A stretch of 64,000 nucleotides of DNA from Rhodopseudomonas boonkerdii. GTDB lineage: Bacteria; Pseudomonadota; Alphaproteobacteria; Rhizobiales; Xanthobacteraceae. The stretch's first letter is position 1, and the number at the start of each line of letters is the position of its first letter. The translations under genes were made by a program, and so were the position numbers. The stretch covers positions 1,054,001-1,118,000 of the forward strand of contig NZ_CP036537.1 in NCBI RefSeq assembly GCF_021184025.1. The letters run 5' to 3'. Below the pieces are notes generated by a model, which was not told the origin of the DNA, ran no database searches, and was given only the letters and a program-made list of their open reading frames with translations. Shown in pieces: positions 45,775-54,864 of the stretch.

Positions 45775-47151
45775 ATGCGCGATACGCTGCATCGTTTCTT
45801 TCGGGCGGCGCGCGGCGCCGGGGTGCGAATCTCGCCTGCCGAAAGCATCGATGCCATGCGTGCAGCCGCCGAAGTCGGGCCGGGCGACCGCGAGATCCTG
45901 CGCGACGCGCTGCTGCTGACGATGGCGAAATCCGGTGAGGAGAAGGCCGCGCTCGCCGCCTGTTTCGATGCGTTCTTCACCCATCCCGATTTCGAAACGC
46001 CGCCGGCGGCGAACGATGATCAGGCGGACGAAAGCAGCGATACTAGCGAGGGTGCTCCCGACACCGCCGAAGGCGTCGCGTCCGGACAGGTTTCGTCCGA
46101 GCTCGGTGCGCTCGCGCAGATGCTGCTGGCGCAGGATCGTGCTGCTGTCGCCGCCGCGCTGTCGAATGCCGCCAACGCGGCGGGGTTGACCGATATCCGC
46201 GTCTTCACCCAGCGTGGGCTGTTTGCCAGCCGCGTGCTCGAACAGCTCGGCATCGCGCAACTGCGCGACGATATCGACGCGCTCAATGCCCGCAATCCGG
46301 CCGATGCCGAACGCCTGACCTCCGCGCTCGGCAGCCTGCGCGAAACCGTCAGCGAGATGGTGTCACAGGCGCTCCTTCTCTACGGCCGCGAGGAGACCGA
46401 GGCGCTGCGCAACGAGATCCTGCGCAGCGCGCCCATGGCGCGGCTGGAGCAGCGCCAGATCGCGCAGATGCGTCTCCTGATCCGGCAGATCGCGCGCCGC
46501 CTGCGCGAGCGCTTCAGCAAGCCGCGCAAACGCCAGCGCCGCGGCCATCTCGATGTCCGCCGCACCATCCGCCGCAACGCCGCCTGGGGCGGCGTGCCGT
46601 TCCTCACCGCCTGGAAACGCCGCCATCGCGACAAGCCGAAGATCGTCGCCATCTGCGATGTGTCGGGCTCGGTGGCCCAGGTGTCGGATTTCTTCCTGCT
46701 GCTGATTCACAGCCTGCATGAGGTGGTGTCGGATGTACGCTCCTTCGCGTTCTCCGGCAATCTGATCGAAGTCAGCGCCATGCTGGAGAACAACAAGCCC
46801 GAAGAAGCCATGAAGCAGATCATGTCCTCGGTCGGCTTCGGCTCGTCGGACTATGGCCGCTCGCTCGCCGACTTCGAAAAGGGTTTTATGAGCGCGGTGA
46901 CGCCGCAGACCACGGTGATCGTGCTCGGCGATGCCCGCAGCAACAATCTCGATCCGCGCGCCGACATTTTGAAGCGGATCGGCGAGCGTTCGAAGCGGCT
47001 GGTCTGGCTCAATCCGGAGGGGCGGGTGAGCTGGGGCTTCGGCGATTCCGAAATGCCGCGTTACGCGACCTTCTGCAATGTCGTCCGCCAATGCGCGACC
47101 GCGCAGCAGCTTGAGCGGGCGGTGTCTGACATCGTGGCGGCGTATCAGTAG
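45775..47151 (+). CDS. CoxE-like von Willebrand factor A domain protein
   Basis: 458 residues. The N-terminal half is helical, with an acidic insert (about 85-105, rich in Asp, Glu and Ser). An arginine-rich segment (RRLRERFSKPRKRQRRGHLD) precedes the VWA domain (about 290-458). The metal-ion-dependent adhesion site reads CDVSGSVAQVSDF, that is DxSxS, and the later Asp is in VIVLGDARSNN. Partner of the MoxR ATPase immediately upstream, as in the coxD-coxE pair. It ends in TAG just before a family A repeat. Confidence 0.92.
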   Translation: MRDTLHRFFRAARGAGVRISPAESIDAMRAAAEVGPGDREILRDALLLTMAKSGEEKAALAACFDAFFTHPDFETPPAANDDQADESSDTSEGAPDTAEGVASGQVSSELGALAQMLLAQDRAAVAAALSNAANAAGLTDIRVFTQRGLFASRVLEQLGIAQLRDDIDALNARNPADAERLTSALGSLRETVSEMVSQALLLYGREETEALRNEILRSAPMARLEQRQIAQMRLLIRQIARRLRERFSKPRKRQRRGHLDVRRTIRRNAAWGGVPFLTAWKRRHRDKPKIVAICDVSGSVAQVSDFFLLLIHSLHEVVSDVRSFAFSGNLIEVSAMLENNKPEEAMKQIMSSVGFGSSDYGRSLADFEKGFMSAVTPQTTVIVLGDARSNNLDPRADILKRIGERSKRLVWLNPEGRVSWGFGDSEMPRYATFCNVVRQCATAQQLERAVSDIVAAYQ

Positions 47152-47157
47152 ATCCGC

Positions 47158-47261
47158 TGTCATCGCCCGGCCGGCGCGCAGTTGCGCGCCAGGACCGGGC
47201 GATCCAGTAAACGCCGATGCTTCTGTGTCTACTGGACCACCCGCTTTTGCGGGTGGTGACA
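47158..47261. repeat. Dispersed palindrome, family A, complete copy 1
   Basis: About 104 bases. The left arm is TGTCATCGCCCGG...CCGGGCGATCCAGTA with a nested GGCGCGCA/TGCGCGCC hairpin. The right arm is TCTACTGGA, then CCACCCGC-TTTT-GCGGGTGG and TGACA. The two arms are imperfect inverted copies, each with its own hairpin. It fills the gap before the amidohydrolase gene. Confidence 0.85.
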
Positions 47262-47286
47262 ATCTGAGTGATTGACGGAGTTGCCC

Positions 47287-48492
47287 ATGCCCACCATCGA
47301 TACACTTTTCATCTCCGCAAAATTGCCGGACGGCACGTTGAACGACGTCGCCGTGGCCGGCGGACTTATCGCTGGGATCACGCCCAGCGGCGGCACGCCT
47401 GCCGCAACCGAGACGATCGATCTCGGCGGCGCGCTCGTCATTCCGTCCTTCGTCGAAGGCCACATCCATCTCGACACCAGCTTCTACGGCGATGTCTGGC
47501 GGCCGCATGTGCCCTATTCCAATGGCTTCAAGGTGCAGGAGCGCGTGGCGATCCAGGCCGATAACATGGCGAAGGCTGCGCCGATGGCCGAACGGGCGAC
47601 AAGCCAGCTCGAACTCTGCCTCGGTCACGGCAGCACGCGGATGCGCAGCCATGTGATGGTCGATGGCTCGGTGGGGCTGAAGTCGCTGGAGACGATCCTC
47701 GCGGTGCGCGAAGCGCATCGCGAACTCATCGACGTCCAGCTCGTGGCCTTCCCGCAGAGCGGAATCCTGCGCAGCCCGGGGACGCCCGATCTGCTTGATG
47801 CGGCCTTCGATCTCGGCGCCGACGTGATCGGCGGTCTTGATCCCGGCGGTTTCGACCGCGATGTCGAGAAGCATCTTGATGTCGTGTTCGGGATTGCCGA
47901 GCGCCGCGGGGTCGATGTCGATATCCATCTGCACGATCCCTCCATGCTCGGCATTTTCGAAATCGAGCAGATCTGTGCGCGCACGCGCGCGCTCGGCATG
48001 CAGGGCCATGTCGCCATCAGCCACGCCTATTCGCTCGGCGATGTCGGTGCCGATGTGGTGCAGCGGACCGCCGAGACGCTGGCCGCGAGCGGCGTCGCCA
48101 TCATGACCAATGCGCCGGGCGCGCGGCCGTTTCCGCCGGTGAAGGTGTTGCGCGCGGCGGGCGTCACCGTGTTCGGCGGCTGCGACAATATCCGTGACAG
48201 CTGGTGGCCCTATGGCGACGGCGACATGCTCGGCCGCGCCATGATGATCGGCTACCGTTCGGGCTTCAACACGGACGAAGACCTGACGCTCGCCTTCGAC
48301 ATCGTCACATCGGGCGGCGCCAGGGCGTTGCGGCTGGACGATCATGGCCTGCGCATCGGCGCCAAGGCTGATTTCGTCGCCATCGATGCCCCGCATGTGC
48401 CGCAGGCTGTCGTCGATCTCCCCAAGCGCCGCGCGGTCTACAAGAACGGCCGGCTGGTGGCGCGGGACGGCGAGATCGTTCGAAAGGCTTGA
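47287..48492 (+). CDS. Amidohydrolase of the cytosine deaminase (CodA) type
   Basis: 401 residues. The metal-binding HxH is in FVEGHIHLDTSFYG; further ligands are in DVDIHLHD, ISHAYSLGDV and the signature GCDNIRDSWWPYGDGDML, which matches the CodA branch (GxDNxxD...P.G). CodA's proton-shuttle Glu in HxxE is not clear here (HLHDPSM), so the substrate may not be cytosine; a related cyclic amide or N-heterocycle is possible. The ATG at 47287 lies six bases after GGAG. Just downstream is a gamma-glutamyltransferase homologue, and the two probably act in one pathway. Confidence 0.85.
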   Translation: MPTIDTLFISAKLPDGTLNDVAVAGGLIAGITPSGGTPAATETIDLGGALVIPSFVEGHIHLDTSFYGDVWRPHVPYSNGFKVQERVAIQADNMAKAAPMAERATSQLELCLGHGSTRMRSHVMVDGSVGLKSLETILAVREAHRELIDVQLVAFPQSGILRSPGTPDLLDAAFDLGADVIGGLDPGGFDRDVEKHLDVVFGIAERRGVDVDIHLHDPSMLGIFEIEQICARTRALGMQGHVAISHAYSLGDVGADVVQRTAETLAASGVAIMTNAPGARPFPPVKVLRAAGVTVFGGCDNIRDSWWPYGDGDMLGRAMMIGYRSGFNTDEDLTLAFDIVTSGGARALRLDDHGLRIGAKADFVAIDAPHVPQAVVDLPKRRAVYKNGRLVARDGEIVRKA

Positions 48493-48561
48493 ATCATCGG
48501 CCAGAAGCGGTAGGACTGCGCCGACAATCCGCTGGCATGCCAGAGATTTTGGAGACGCAGA

Positions 48562-50151
48562 ATGCTTGAAACACCGCGCGCGCGCCGGGGCATGGTGACC
48601 TCGCCGCATCATCTGGCGTCGCAGGCCGGCCTCGATGTGCTCAAGGACGGCGGCACCGCCGTCGAAGCCGCGATCGCCACGGCGGCGGCGCTGGCGGTGG
48701 TCTATCCGCATATGACCGGTATCGGCGGTGACGGCTTCTGGCTGATCGCCGAACCCGGCAAGACACCGGTGACGGTGGATGCCTGCGGCCGCGCCGGTGC
48801 GGCCGTCGATCTCGCTTATTATGCGAAGCACGGCGTTTCGGCGATTCCGTTCCGCGGCCCGCTCGCCGCCAATACCGTGGCCGGCACGGTATCCGGTTGG
48901 CAGAAGGCACTGGATGTCTCGAAACACTGGCAGACACCGCTGTCCCACGGGCGCCTGCTGGACAGCGCGATCTATTATGCCGAGAACGGCATTGTGGTCA
49001 CGCGCAGCCAGTCCGAACTCACCGCCGAGAAATCCGCGGAGCTCAAGGGCCAGCCAAACTTCGCCGCGACCTTCATGCCGAACGGTCAGGCACCTGCGGA
49101 AGGCGATGTGCTGAAGCTGCCGGCGCTTGGCGCCACGCTCAGGCGCCTCGCTGCCGATGGTTTCGAGAGCTTCTACAAGGGTAAGCTTGCGGACAGCATC
49201 GCCGCCGATCTTGCCAAGGTGGAGTCACCGGTCACGGCCGCCGACTTGCAGCAGCATCAGGCCAGTGAGCGCCCGCCGCTGACGACGACCGTGCGCGGCG
49301 CGCAACTGTTCAACATGGCGCCGCCGACGCAAGGTTTGTCGTCGCTGATGATCCTCGCGATGTTCGATCGTCTCGGCGTGACGCAGGCGGAAGGTTTCGA
49401 TCATATCCATGGTCTGGTCGAGGCCACCAAGCAGGCCTTCATCGTCCGTGACGAGCATGTCGGCGATCCCGATCACATGACCGTCGATCCCGCGATCTTC
49501 CTCGAGGAAGCCAAGCTCGACGAACTAGCTCGCCGCATCGATCGCAAGACCGCGCTGCCGTGGCCGCATATCCGCAAGCCCGGCGACACGATCTGGCTCG
49601 GTGTGATCGACGGCCAGGGACGTTCGGTGTCGTTCATCCAGTCGGTCTATTTCGAATTCGGCTCCGGCGTGGTGCTGCCGGAAACCGGCATCTGCTGGCA
49701 GAATCGTGGCGCCTCGTTCCGCCTTGCCGAGAGCGGCTGGAATGCACTGAAACCGGGCCGCAAGCCTTTCCACACGCTCAATCCGGCGATGGCGATCTTC
49801 GATGACGGCCGCCGCATGGTCTATGGCAACATGGGCGGCGAAGGGCAGCCGCAGACGCAGTCCGCGGTGTTTTCGCGCTATGGCATGTTTGGCATGCCGC
49901 TGCAGCAGGCGGTGACTGCGCCGCGCTGGCTGCTCGGCAAGACCTGGGGCGACGAGAGTGTCACGCTGAAGGTGGAGGATCGGTTCGATCCGGCCTTGAT
50001 CCAGCAGTTGCGCGATGCCGGTCATGTTGTTGAGGTGCTCGGCAGCTATACCGGCACCATGGGCCATGCCGGTGCCATCGTGCTGCACGAGAACGGCGTG
50101 CTGGAAGGCGCGACGGATCCGAGGTCGGATGGTGCCGTGGCGGCGTGGTGA
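48562..50151 (+). CDS. Gamma-glutamyltransferase-family Ntn hydrolase
   Basis: 529 residues with no signal peptide. N-terminal MVTSPHHLASQAGLDVLKDG, GTAVEAAIATAAALAVVYPH and MTGIGGDGFW are typical of the family. The nucleophile region reads DTIWLGVIDGQGRSVSFIQS; its Thr aligns with the catalytic Thr of TTHxSVVD, but the following residues differ from true gamma-glutamyltransferases. So self-cleavage is plausible, while the substrate may be another amide, as in cephalosporin-acylase-like members. The absence of a signal peptide points to a cytosolic role with the amidohydrolase encoded 70 bases upstream. Confidence 0.88.
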   Translation: MLETPRARRGMVTSPHHLASQAGLDVLKDGGTAVEAAIATAAALAVVYPHMTGIGGDGFWLIAEPGKTPVTVDACGRAGAAVDLAYYAKHGVSAIPFRGPLAANTVAGTVSGWQKALDVSKHWQTPLSHGRLLDSAIYYAENGIVVTRSQSELTAEKSAELKGQPNFAATFMPNGQAPAEGDVLKLPALGATLRRLAADGFESFYKGKLADSIAADLAKVESPVTAADLQQHQASERPPLTTTVRGAQLFNMAPPTQGLSSLMILAMFDRLGVTQAEGFDHIHGLVEATKQAFIVRDEHVGDPDHMTVDPAIFLEEAKLDELARRIDRKTALPWPHIRKPGDTIWLGVIDGQGRSVSFIQSVYFEFGSGVVLPETGICWQNRGASFRLAESGWNALKPGRKPFHTLNPAMAIFDDGRRMVYGNMGGEGQPQTQSAVFSRYGMFGMPLQQAVTAPRWLLGKTWGDESVTLKVEDRFDPALIQQLRDAGHVVEVLGSYTGTMGHAGAIVLHENGVLEGATDPRSDGAVAAW

Positions 50152-50155
50152 CTCT

Positions 50156-50257
50156 TGTCGTTGCCCGGCTTGACCGGGCAACCCAGTTGACACCGGCCTG
50201 TCATGTCATCGCAGGCGTCTGTGTGTACTGGATCACCCGCTTTCGAGGGTGATGACA
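50156..50257. repeat. Dispersed palindrome, family A, complete copy 2
   Basis: Left arm TTGCCCGG-CTTGA-CCGGGCAA followed by CCCAGTTGACACCGG; right arm TGTACTGGA, TCACCCGC-TTTC-GAGGGTGA (one mismatch) and TGACA. It lies between the convergent gamma-glutamyltransferase and acyl-CoA ligase genes. Confidence 0.85.
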
Positions 50258-50285
50258 AATGAGCATGGGGCTCGCCTCGGCCGTC

Positions 50286-51869
50286 CTAAACGGCCATCAT
50301 CTTCCGCAATTCGGTCTTCAATATCTTGCCGTTGGCATTCCGCGGCAGCGGTTCGCTCAAGAACGTGATGCTCTCCGGCACCTTGTAGTCGCTCAATCGC
50401 TCCGCGCAGTAGGTGCGGATATCGGCCTCGTCGCCGCCATCGGGACTATAAGCGAAGGCGTGCACGCGCTCGCCCAGCACCGGATCCGGTTTGCCCACCA
50501 CGGCGCTCTCGACGATGGCGGGATGATGCGACATCACATTCTCGACCTCGGTGCAGTAGATCTTGAAGCCGGCGCGGTTGATCATGTCCTTCTTGCGATC
50601 GACGACATAAACATAGCCGTCTTCGTCCATGCGCCCGATATCGCCGGAGCGCCAATAGCCGCCGACGAAGCCCGTTCGCGTCGCTGCCGGATTGTCCCAA
50701 TAGCCCGGCACCACCATGGCGCCGGCGATCAGCAATTCGCCGTCCTCGCCGCGCGGCACCTCGCGCCCCTCGTCATCGGCAACGATGATATGGGCGCCTG
50801 TCACAGGTCGGCCTACCGAGTTGATCTTTTCAGCGGGCGAACCCGGCGGAAACATCGTTGCGGGTGACGTCGTTTCGGTCGAGCCATAGGCATTGCAGAG
50901 ATTGAGTTTCGGCAGCGCCTCTGCGAGACGCGTGATGGTCGCGTCCGGCATCGGAGCGCCGCCGAAGCCGGCGATGCGCCAGCAGGACAGGTCGTGCCTG
51001 TCGAAGTCCGGCTGCAGCAGGCAGAGATTGTACATCGCCGGCACCATCAGCGTGTAGGTCATGCGCTCGCGGGCGGCGAGGGCGAGAAACTCCGGCGCCT
51101 TGAAGGCGGGCATGATGACGAGAGTCCCCGCGACATTGACGGTGGTGAGGATCAGCGCGACCAGTCCGGTGACGTGCGAGGCCGGCACGGCCAGCATGGT
51201 GACATCGTTGTCCCCCAGGTTGTAGCCGTGCTGGAAGTTCAGGACCGAATGGATGATGCTGGCATGGGTGAGCATCGCGCCTTTCGGATTGCCTGTGGTG
51301 CCGGATGTATAGAGCAGACAGGCGGTGTCCTCCTGATGCAGAGCGGGAAAGGCGATGGCGGGCGCTTCGGCCATCAGTTCGGCGAAGGATGTGGCGCGGC
51401 CATCGCCGACCACCCATTGCCGGCGCAATTCGGCGCGCGGCGCGGGCAGGTTGGTTTCGCAATCGGCGTCGTAGACCAGCGCCGATGCTCCGCACTGCTG
51501 CAGCACATAATCGACCTCCGGCGCACGCTGTCGCGTATTGAGCGGGACGACGATCATGCCGGCGCGGCCGGCGCCCAGCGCGCAAAAAACGAACTCCAGA
51601 CCATTGCCGAGCAGCATCGCGATACGCTCGCCTTTCCGGAAGCCGGCGGCAGTCAAATTGCGGGCGATATTCTCGGCCATGCGGTCGAGCTCGGCATAAG
51701 TGATGCGCCGGTCGCCGAGCACCAGCGCGATGCCATCGGGCTTGCGCGCGACGGCGGCGCGAAACATGGCGTCGACGGAGAGTGGACGGTCCTTGAAACA
51801 GGCGACGACGCGGTCGCCGTAGAGCGCCTCATGGCGGGTCGCGGGGGCAGTTCGCTCTGGCATTTGCAT
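50286..51869 (-). CDS. Class I adenylate-forming acyl-CoA ligase
   Basis: 527 residues of the ANL superfamily. The ATP loop is CLLYTSGTTGNPKGAMLTHA, followed by NAYGSTETTSP, YWRSGDIGRMDEDGYVYVVD and RKKDMINRAGFKIYCTEVEN. The catalytic lysine is in RNANGKILKTELRK. It forms an acyl-adenylate and then the CoA thioester, and the acid is not identifiable; long- or medium-chain and aromatic acids are possible. Two starts (MQM) lie six bases apart. The gene is alone on its strand, with 118 bases upstream to the cation exporter's end. Confidence 0.92.
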   Translation of the reverse strand: MQMPERTAPATRHEALYGDRVVACFKDRPLSVDAMFRAAVARKPDGIALVLGDRRITYAELDRMAENIARNLTAAGFRKGERIAMLLGNGLEFVFCALGAGRAGMIVVPLNTRQRAPEVDYVLQQCGASALVYDADCETNLPAPRAELRRQWVVGDGRATSFAELMAEAPAIAFPALHQEDTACLLYTSGTTGNPKGAMLTHASIIHSVLNFQHGYNLGDNDVTMLAVPASHVTGLVALILTTVNVAGTLVIMPAFKAPEFLALAARERMTYTLMVPAMYNLCLLQPDFDRHDLSCWRIAGFGGAPMPDATITRLAEALPKLNLCNAYGSTETTSPATMFPPGSPAEKINSVGRPVTGAHIIVADDEGREVPRGEDGELLIAGAMVVPGYWDNPAATRTGFVGGYWRSGDIGRMDEDGYVYVVDRKKDMINRAGFKIYCTEVENVMSHHPAIVESAVVGKPDPVLGERVHAFAYSPDGGDEADIRTYCAERLSDYKVPESITFLSEPLPRNANGKILKTELRKMMAV

Positions 51870-51987
51870 CCCTGACTTTCTTGTTCCGCCATTGTGCTGG
51901 CGGTGTAGGCGTCAGGTTAATCAGACGGGCGGCCATTGCCAACAGCTTCGGAGTCCGGGAAATGATCCCGAAAGGGATGCCGCTTCC

Positions 51988-52932
51988 TCAACGAGGATCA
52001 AGCGCGTTCTCACGAGCTTCCACCGTCACATGCCGAAGCTCATGCACGGCTGCGAGCCGTTGCCGCACGGCATCGGCGCTTGCGGCGCCGGAGAAAGCCA
52101 CGATGGCGGCATGGGCGCCCGGACCGATGCGCCAGACATGCAGATCGAAGATGCGAGCATCGCCGGCGCGCTCGACCTCCTCGCGGATCTCCTGTTCGAG
52201 ATGCGGATCGGAGGTGTCGAGCAGGACGCGGGATGTGTCGCGCAGCAGATTCCACGACCAGCTCGCGATCACGATGCCGCCGACAATGCCCATCACCGGA
52301 TCGAGCCAGACCCAGTCCAGATAACGGCCCGCGAGCAGGGCGGCGATGGCCAGCACCGAGGTCAGCGCATCGGCCAGCACATGCATGAAGGCGGAGCGCA
52401 TGTTGTTGTCGTGATGATGCACGCCGTGATGATCATCGTGGTCATGCGCGTGATCGTGGTGGCCGTGATGATGGCCGGCGCTGAGAAGGAGCGCGCTTGC
52501 AATATTCACGATCAGGCCGATGACGGCGATCACCGTGGCCTCGCCGAAAGCGACCGGGGACGGGTTGAACAGCCGTTGCGCGGATTCGGTCGCGATGCCG
52601 ATCGCAATCATGGCCAACACCAGCGCCGACGCGAAGCCGGCGAGATCGCCGACCTTGCCGGTGCCGAAAGTGAAGCGACGGTTATGCGCGTTGCGCCGGG
52701 CATAGGCATAGGCGCCGGCCGCTACGGCAAGCGCCACGGCATGCGTCGCCATGTGAAAGCCGTCGGCCAGCAGCGCCATGGAATTGAACACCGTGCCGGC
52801 GACGATCTCGCCGACCATCATCAGCGCCGTCAGCGCGACCACCCACAGGGTACGGCGCGCGTTCTCGTCGTGGCTGTCGCCGAGAAACATGTGATCGTGA
52901 GCGAGAGCGTCTATGTCGCCTTGGGTAGGCAT
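51988..52932 (-). CDS. dmeF: Cation diffusion facilitator, DmeF-like Co/Ni exporter
   Basis: 314 residues with six membrane helices. The metal site halves are in ALLADGFHMATHAVAL and FMHVLADALTSVLAIA. Between helices 4 and 5 is a cytoplasmic histidine-rich loop (HHHGHHDHAHDHDDHHGV). The C-terminal dimer domain is present. The N-terminal HDHMFLGDSHDENARRTLWV is the DmeF signature. It exports Co(II), Ni(II) or Fe(II) in exchange for protons. The regulator gene dmeR lies eight bases upstream on the same strand, a pair known from rhizobia. Confidence 0.9.
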   Translation of the reverse strand: MPTQGDIDALAHDHMFLGDSHDENARRTLWVVALTALMMVGEIVAGTVFNSMALLADGFHMATHAVALAVAAGAYAYARRNAHNRRFTFGTGKVGDLAGFASALVLAMIAIGIATESAQRLFNPSPVAFGEATVIAVIGLIVNIASALLLSAGHHHGHHDHAHDHDDHHGVHHHDNNMRSAFMHVLADALTSVLAIAALLAGRYLDWVWLDPVMGIVGGIVIASWSWNLLRDTSRVLLDTSDPHLEQEIREEVERAGDARIFDLHVWRIGPGAHAAIVAFSGAASADAVRQRLAAVHELRHVTVEARENALDPR

Positions 52933-52940
52933 GACGATTC

Positions 52941-53216
52941 CTATTTGGCGTAGCGCCGGATCGCGGCGATCAGTTCCTCCGCGCCCTCGGCACGCGCGGC
53001 GGCGGAAAGCTTGGGATGGGCGACGTGGTCGCGGACGTGGTTCTCGATCAGCTCGTCCATCAGTCCGTTCACGGCACCGCGCACGCCCGCGACCTGATGC
53101 AGGATCGGGGCGCAGCCGGCATCCTCCGCGATGGCCTTCTCGATGGCTGCCATCTGGCCGGACAGGCGGCGGACTCGGGCGAGCAGTTTGGCCTTGTCGG
53201 CGATCAGGTGGGACAT
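52941..53216 (-). CDS. dmeR: RcnR/DmeR-type Ni/Co-sensing repressor
   Basis: 91 residues, all helical. His3, Cys35, His60 and His64 match exactly the four metal ligands of RcnR, so it should sense nickel or cobalt rather than copper (CsoR) or formaldehyde (FrmR). The tetramer binds G/C-tract operators and is released by metal. It is first in the operon with dmeF. The 24 bases directly before its start codon contain a fitting operator, so it likely represses itself and dmeF. Confidence 0.93.
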   Translation of the reverse strand: MSHLIADKAKLLARVRRLSGQMAAIEKAIAEDAGCAPILHQVAGVRGAVNGLMDELIENHVRDHVAHPKLSAAARAEGAEELIAAIRRYAK

Positions 53217-53240
53217 AGGATAGTCCCCTACCCTATATTT
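53217..53240 (-). promoter_or_regulatory. Candidate DmeR operator
   Basis: Read on the minus strand: ATATAGGGTAGGGGACTATC directly upstream of the dmeR start. It has a G tract flanked by TAT/ATA, the layout of RcnR/CsoR-family operators. Position and composition support it; no binding data. Confidence 0.6.
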
Positions 53241-53313
53241 CCTTCGGGCGAAAGACCCCGCCCGGCGGAAAGCCGGGCAGGGAAGTCTGCGGGAGAGAAC
53301 GGAAACGGACGGA

Positions 53314-54864
53314 TCAGGCGGCGGCGGCCATCACGCGGGGATGAGCGACATGCTCTTTCAGCACGGAACCGGAAGCATCGACCTCGGCCAGCGAGACGTC
53401 GTAACTCCACAGGTCGGCCAGATGCTGCAGCACGCGCTTGGTATCGGGTTCGTTGAGAAGCGCGCCGTCGAGAACCGAGTGCCTGAGCATCAGCCGACGG
53501 TCGCCGGCGAGATCGACGTCGACGACCTCGATATTGGCGTCGATGAGCCCGACGTCATACTGCCGCGACAGCGCGCGGCGGACGCTGCGGTAACCGCGCT
53601 CGTTGTGAATGGCCTCGACGAGGATGCCCGAGGTGTCGGCGGGATCGTCATGCAGGTGGAACATCCGCATGTTCCGCATCAGGCGCGGCGACAGGAACTG
53701 GCTGATGAAGCTCTCGTCGCGATAATTGGCCCAGATGTCGCGCAGCACACCCATGACGTCGCCCTTGCCGGCGATATCCGGAAACCACTCGCGGTCCTCG
53801 TCTTCCGGATGGGTCACGATGCGCTCGATGTCCTGCATCATCGCGAAGCCGAGGGCATAGGGGTTGAAGCCGGAGAAATACTTGCTGTCGAAATCCGGCT
53901 GGAACACCACGTTGGTGTGCGATCCCAGAAACTCCAGGAAGTTGCCATCCGAGATCTGCCCGCGCTCATGCAGGGCTGTCATGATGCGATAGTGCACGTA
54001 AGTCGCCGTGCCTTCGTTCATGACCTTGGTCTGGCCCTGTGGGTAGAAATACTGTGCGATGTTGCGGACGATGCGCAGCAACTCGCGCTGCCAGGTGTGC
54101 AGGCGCGGCGCAGTCTTTTCCAGGAAGTACAGCAGGTTTTCCTGCGGCAGGCCGAGCAGCGCGCGACGGCGCTCGGCACTGAGTTCCGCCCGCTTCTTCG
54201 AAGGGCCGGTCGGTACCGTGCGCCAGAGGTCGTTGAACGACGCTTCCTCATGCTCTCGGCGCTCCATGGCGCGCTTTTCCTCGGCGCGCAGGTCGAGCGA
54301 CTTCTTGCCGGGATACCGATCGACACCGTGGGACATGAGCGCATGAGCGGCATCCAGCGTCTGTTCGACGGCGATGCTGCCATGTTTTTCCTCGCATTGC
54401 GCCACATAGGCCTTGGCGAAATCGAGATAGTCGAGGATGCCGTGGGCATCGGTCCACTGCTTGAACAGATAGTTGTTCTTGAAGAAGTGATTGTGCCCGA
54501 AGGCGGCATGCGCGATCACCAGCGTCTGCATGGTCGCCGTGTTCTCCTCCATCAGATAGGAGATGCAGGGCGAGGAGTTGATCACGATCTCATAGGCGAG
54601 GCCCATCAGACCCTTGCGATAGGACGCCTCCTGATGCGCGAACTGCTTGCCGAACGACCAGTGCTTGTAATAGAGCGGCATGCCGATGGACGAATAAGCG
54701 TCGAGCATCTGCTCGGCAGTAATGACTTCGATCTGGTTCGGATAGACGTCGAGACCGAGCTCGTTGAGCGCGATCTCCTCGCAGGCGTCGTGGATGCGCT
54801 GGATCGTCCTGAAGTCCCAGTCGGCACCTTCGAAAAGCCGTTCACCCTTGCTGAAGGTCGTCAT
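53314..54864 (-). CDS. SpoVR-family protein (YcgB-like)
   Basis: 516 residues, the usual length. Family blocks seen are DWDFRTIQRIHDACEEIALN, VITAEQMLDAYSSIGMPLYY, FGKQFAHQEASYRKGLMGLA, YEIVINSSPCISYLMEENTA and GTATYVHYRIMTALHERGQI. SpoVR acts in spore cortex formation in Bacillus, but in non-sporulating proteobacteria it belongs to a stress-induced operon with PrkA and YeaH. Its biochemical function is unknown. Its start overlaps the yeaH stop by four bases (54861-54864). Confidence 0.95.
   Translation of the reverse strand: MTTFSKGERLFEGADWDFRTIQRIHDACEEIALNELGLDVYPNQIEVITAEQMLDAYSSIGMPLYYKHWSFGKQFAHQEASYRKGLMGLAYEIVINSSPCISYLMEENTATMQTLVIAHAAFGHNHFFKNNYLFKQWTDAHGILDYLDFAKAYVAQCEEKHGSIAVEQTLDAAHALMSHGVDRYPGKKSLDLRAEEKRAMERREHEEASFNDLWRTVPTGPSKKRAELSAERRRALLGLPQENLLYFLEKTAPRLHTWQRELLRIVRNIAQYFYPQGQTKVMNEGTATYVHYRIMTALHERGQISDGNFLEFLGSHTNVVFQPDFDSKYFSGFNPYALGFAMMQDIERIVTHPEDEDREWFPDIAGKGDVMGVLRDIWANYRDESFISQFLSPRLMRNMRMFHLHDDPADTSGILVEAIHNERGYRSVRRALSRQYDVGLIDANIEVVDVDLAGDRRLMLRHSVLDGALLNEPDTKRVLQHLADLWSYDVSLAEVDASGSVLKEHVAHPRVMAAAA

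Noticed and set aside
44788..46260. 490-codon minus-strand frame
   Set aside because: Antisense shadow of the MoxR and CoxE genes; no motif or ribosome-binding site.
46363..48948. Long open frame (861 codons) on the minus strand
   Set aside because: It is antisense to the VWA, amidohydrolase and gamma-glutamyltransferase genes, which have clear families. High GC keeps the opposite frame open; the translation is rich in Arg, His and Asp without any family.
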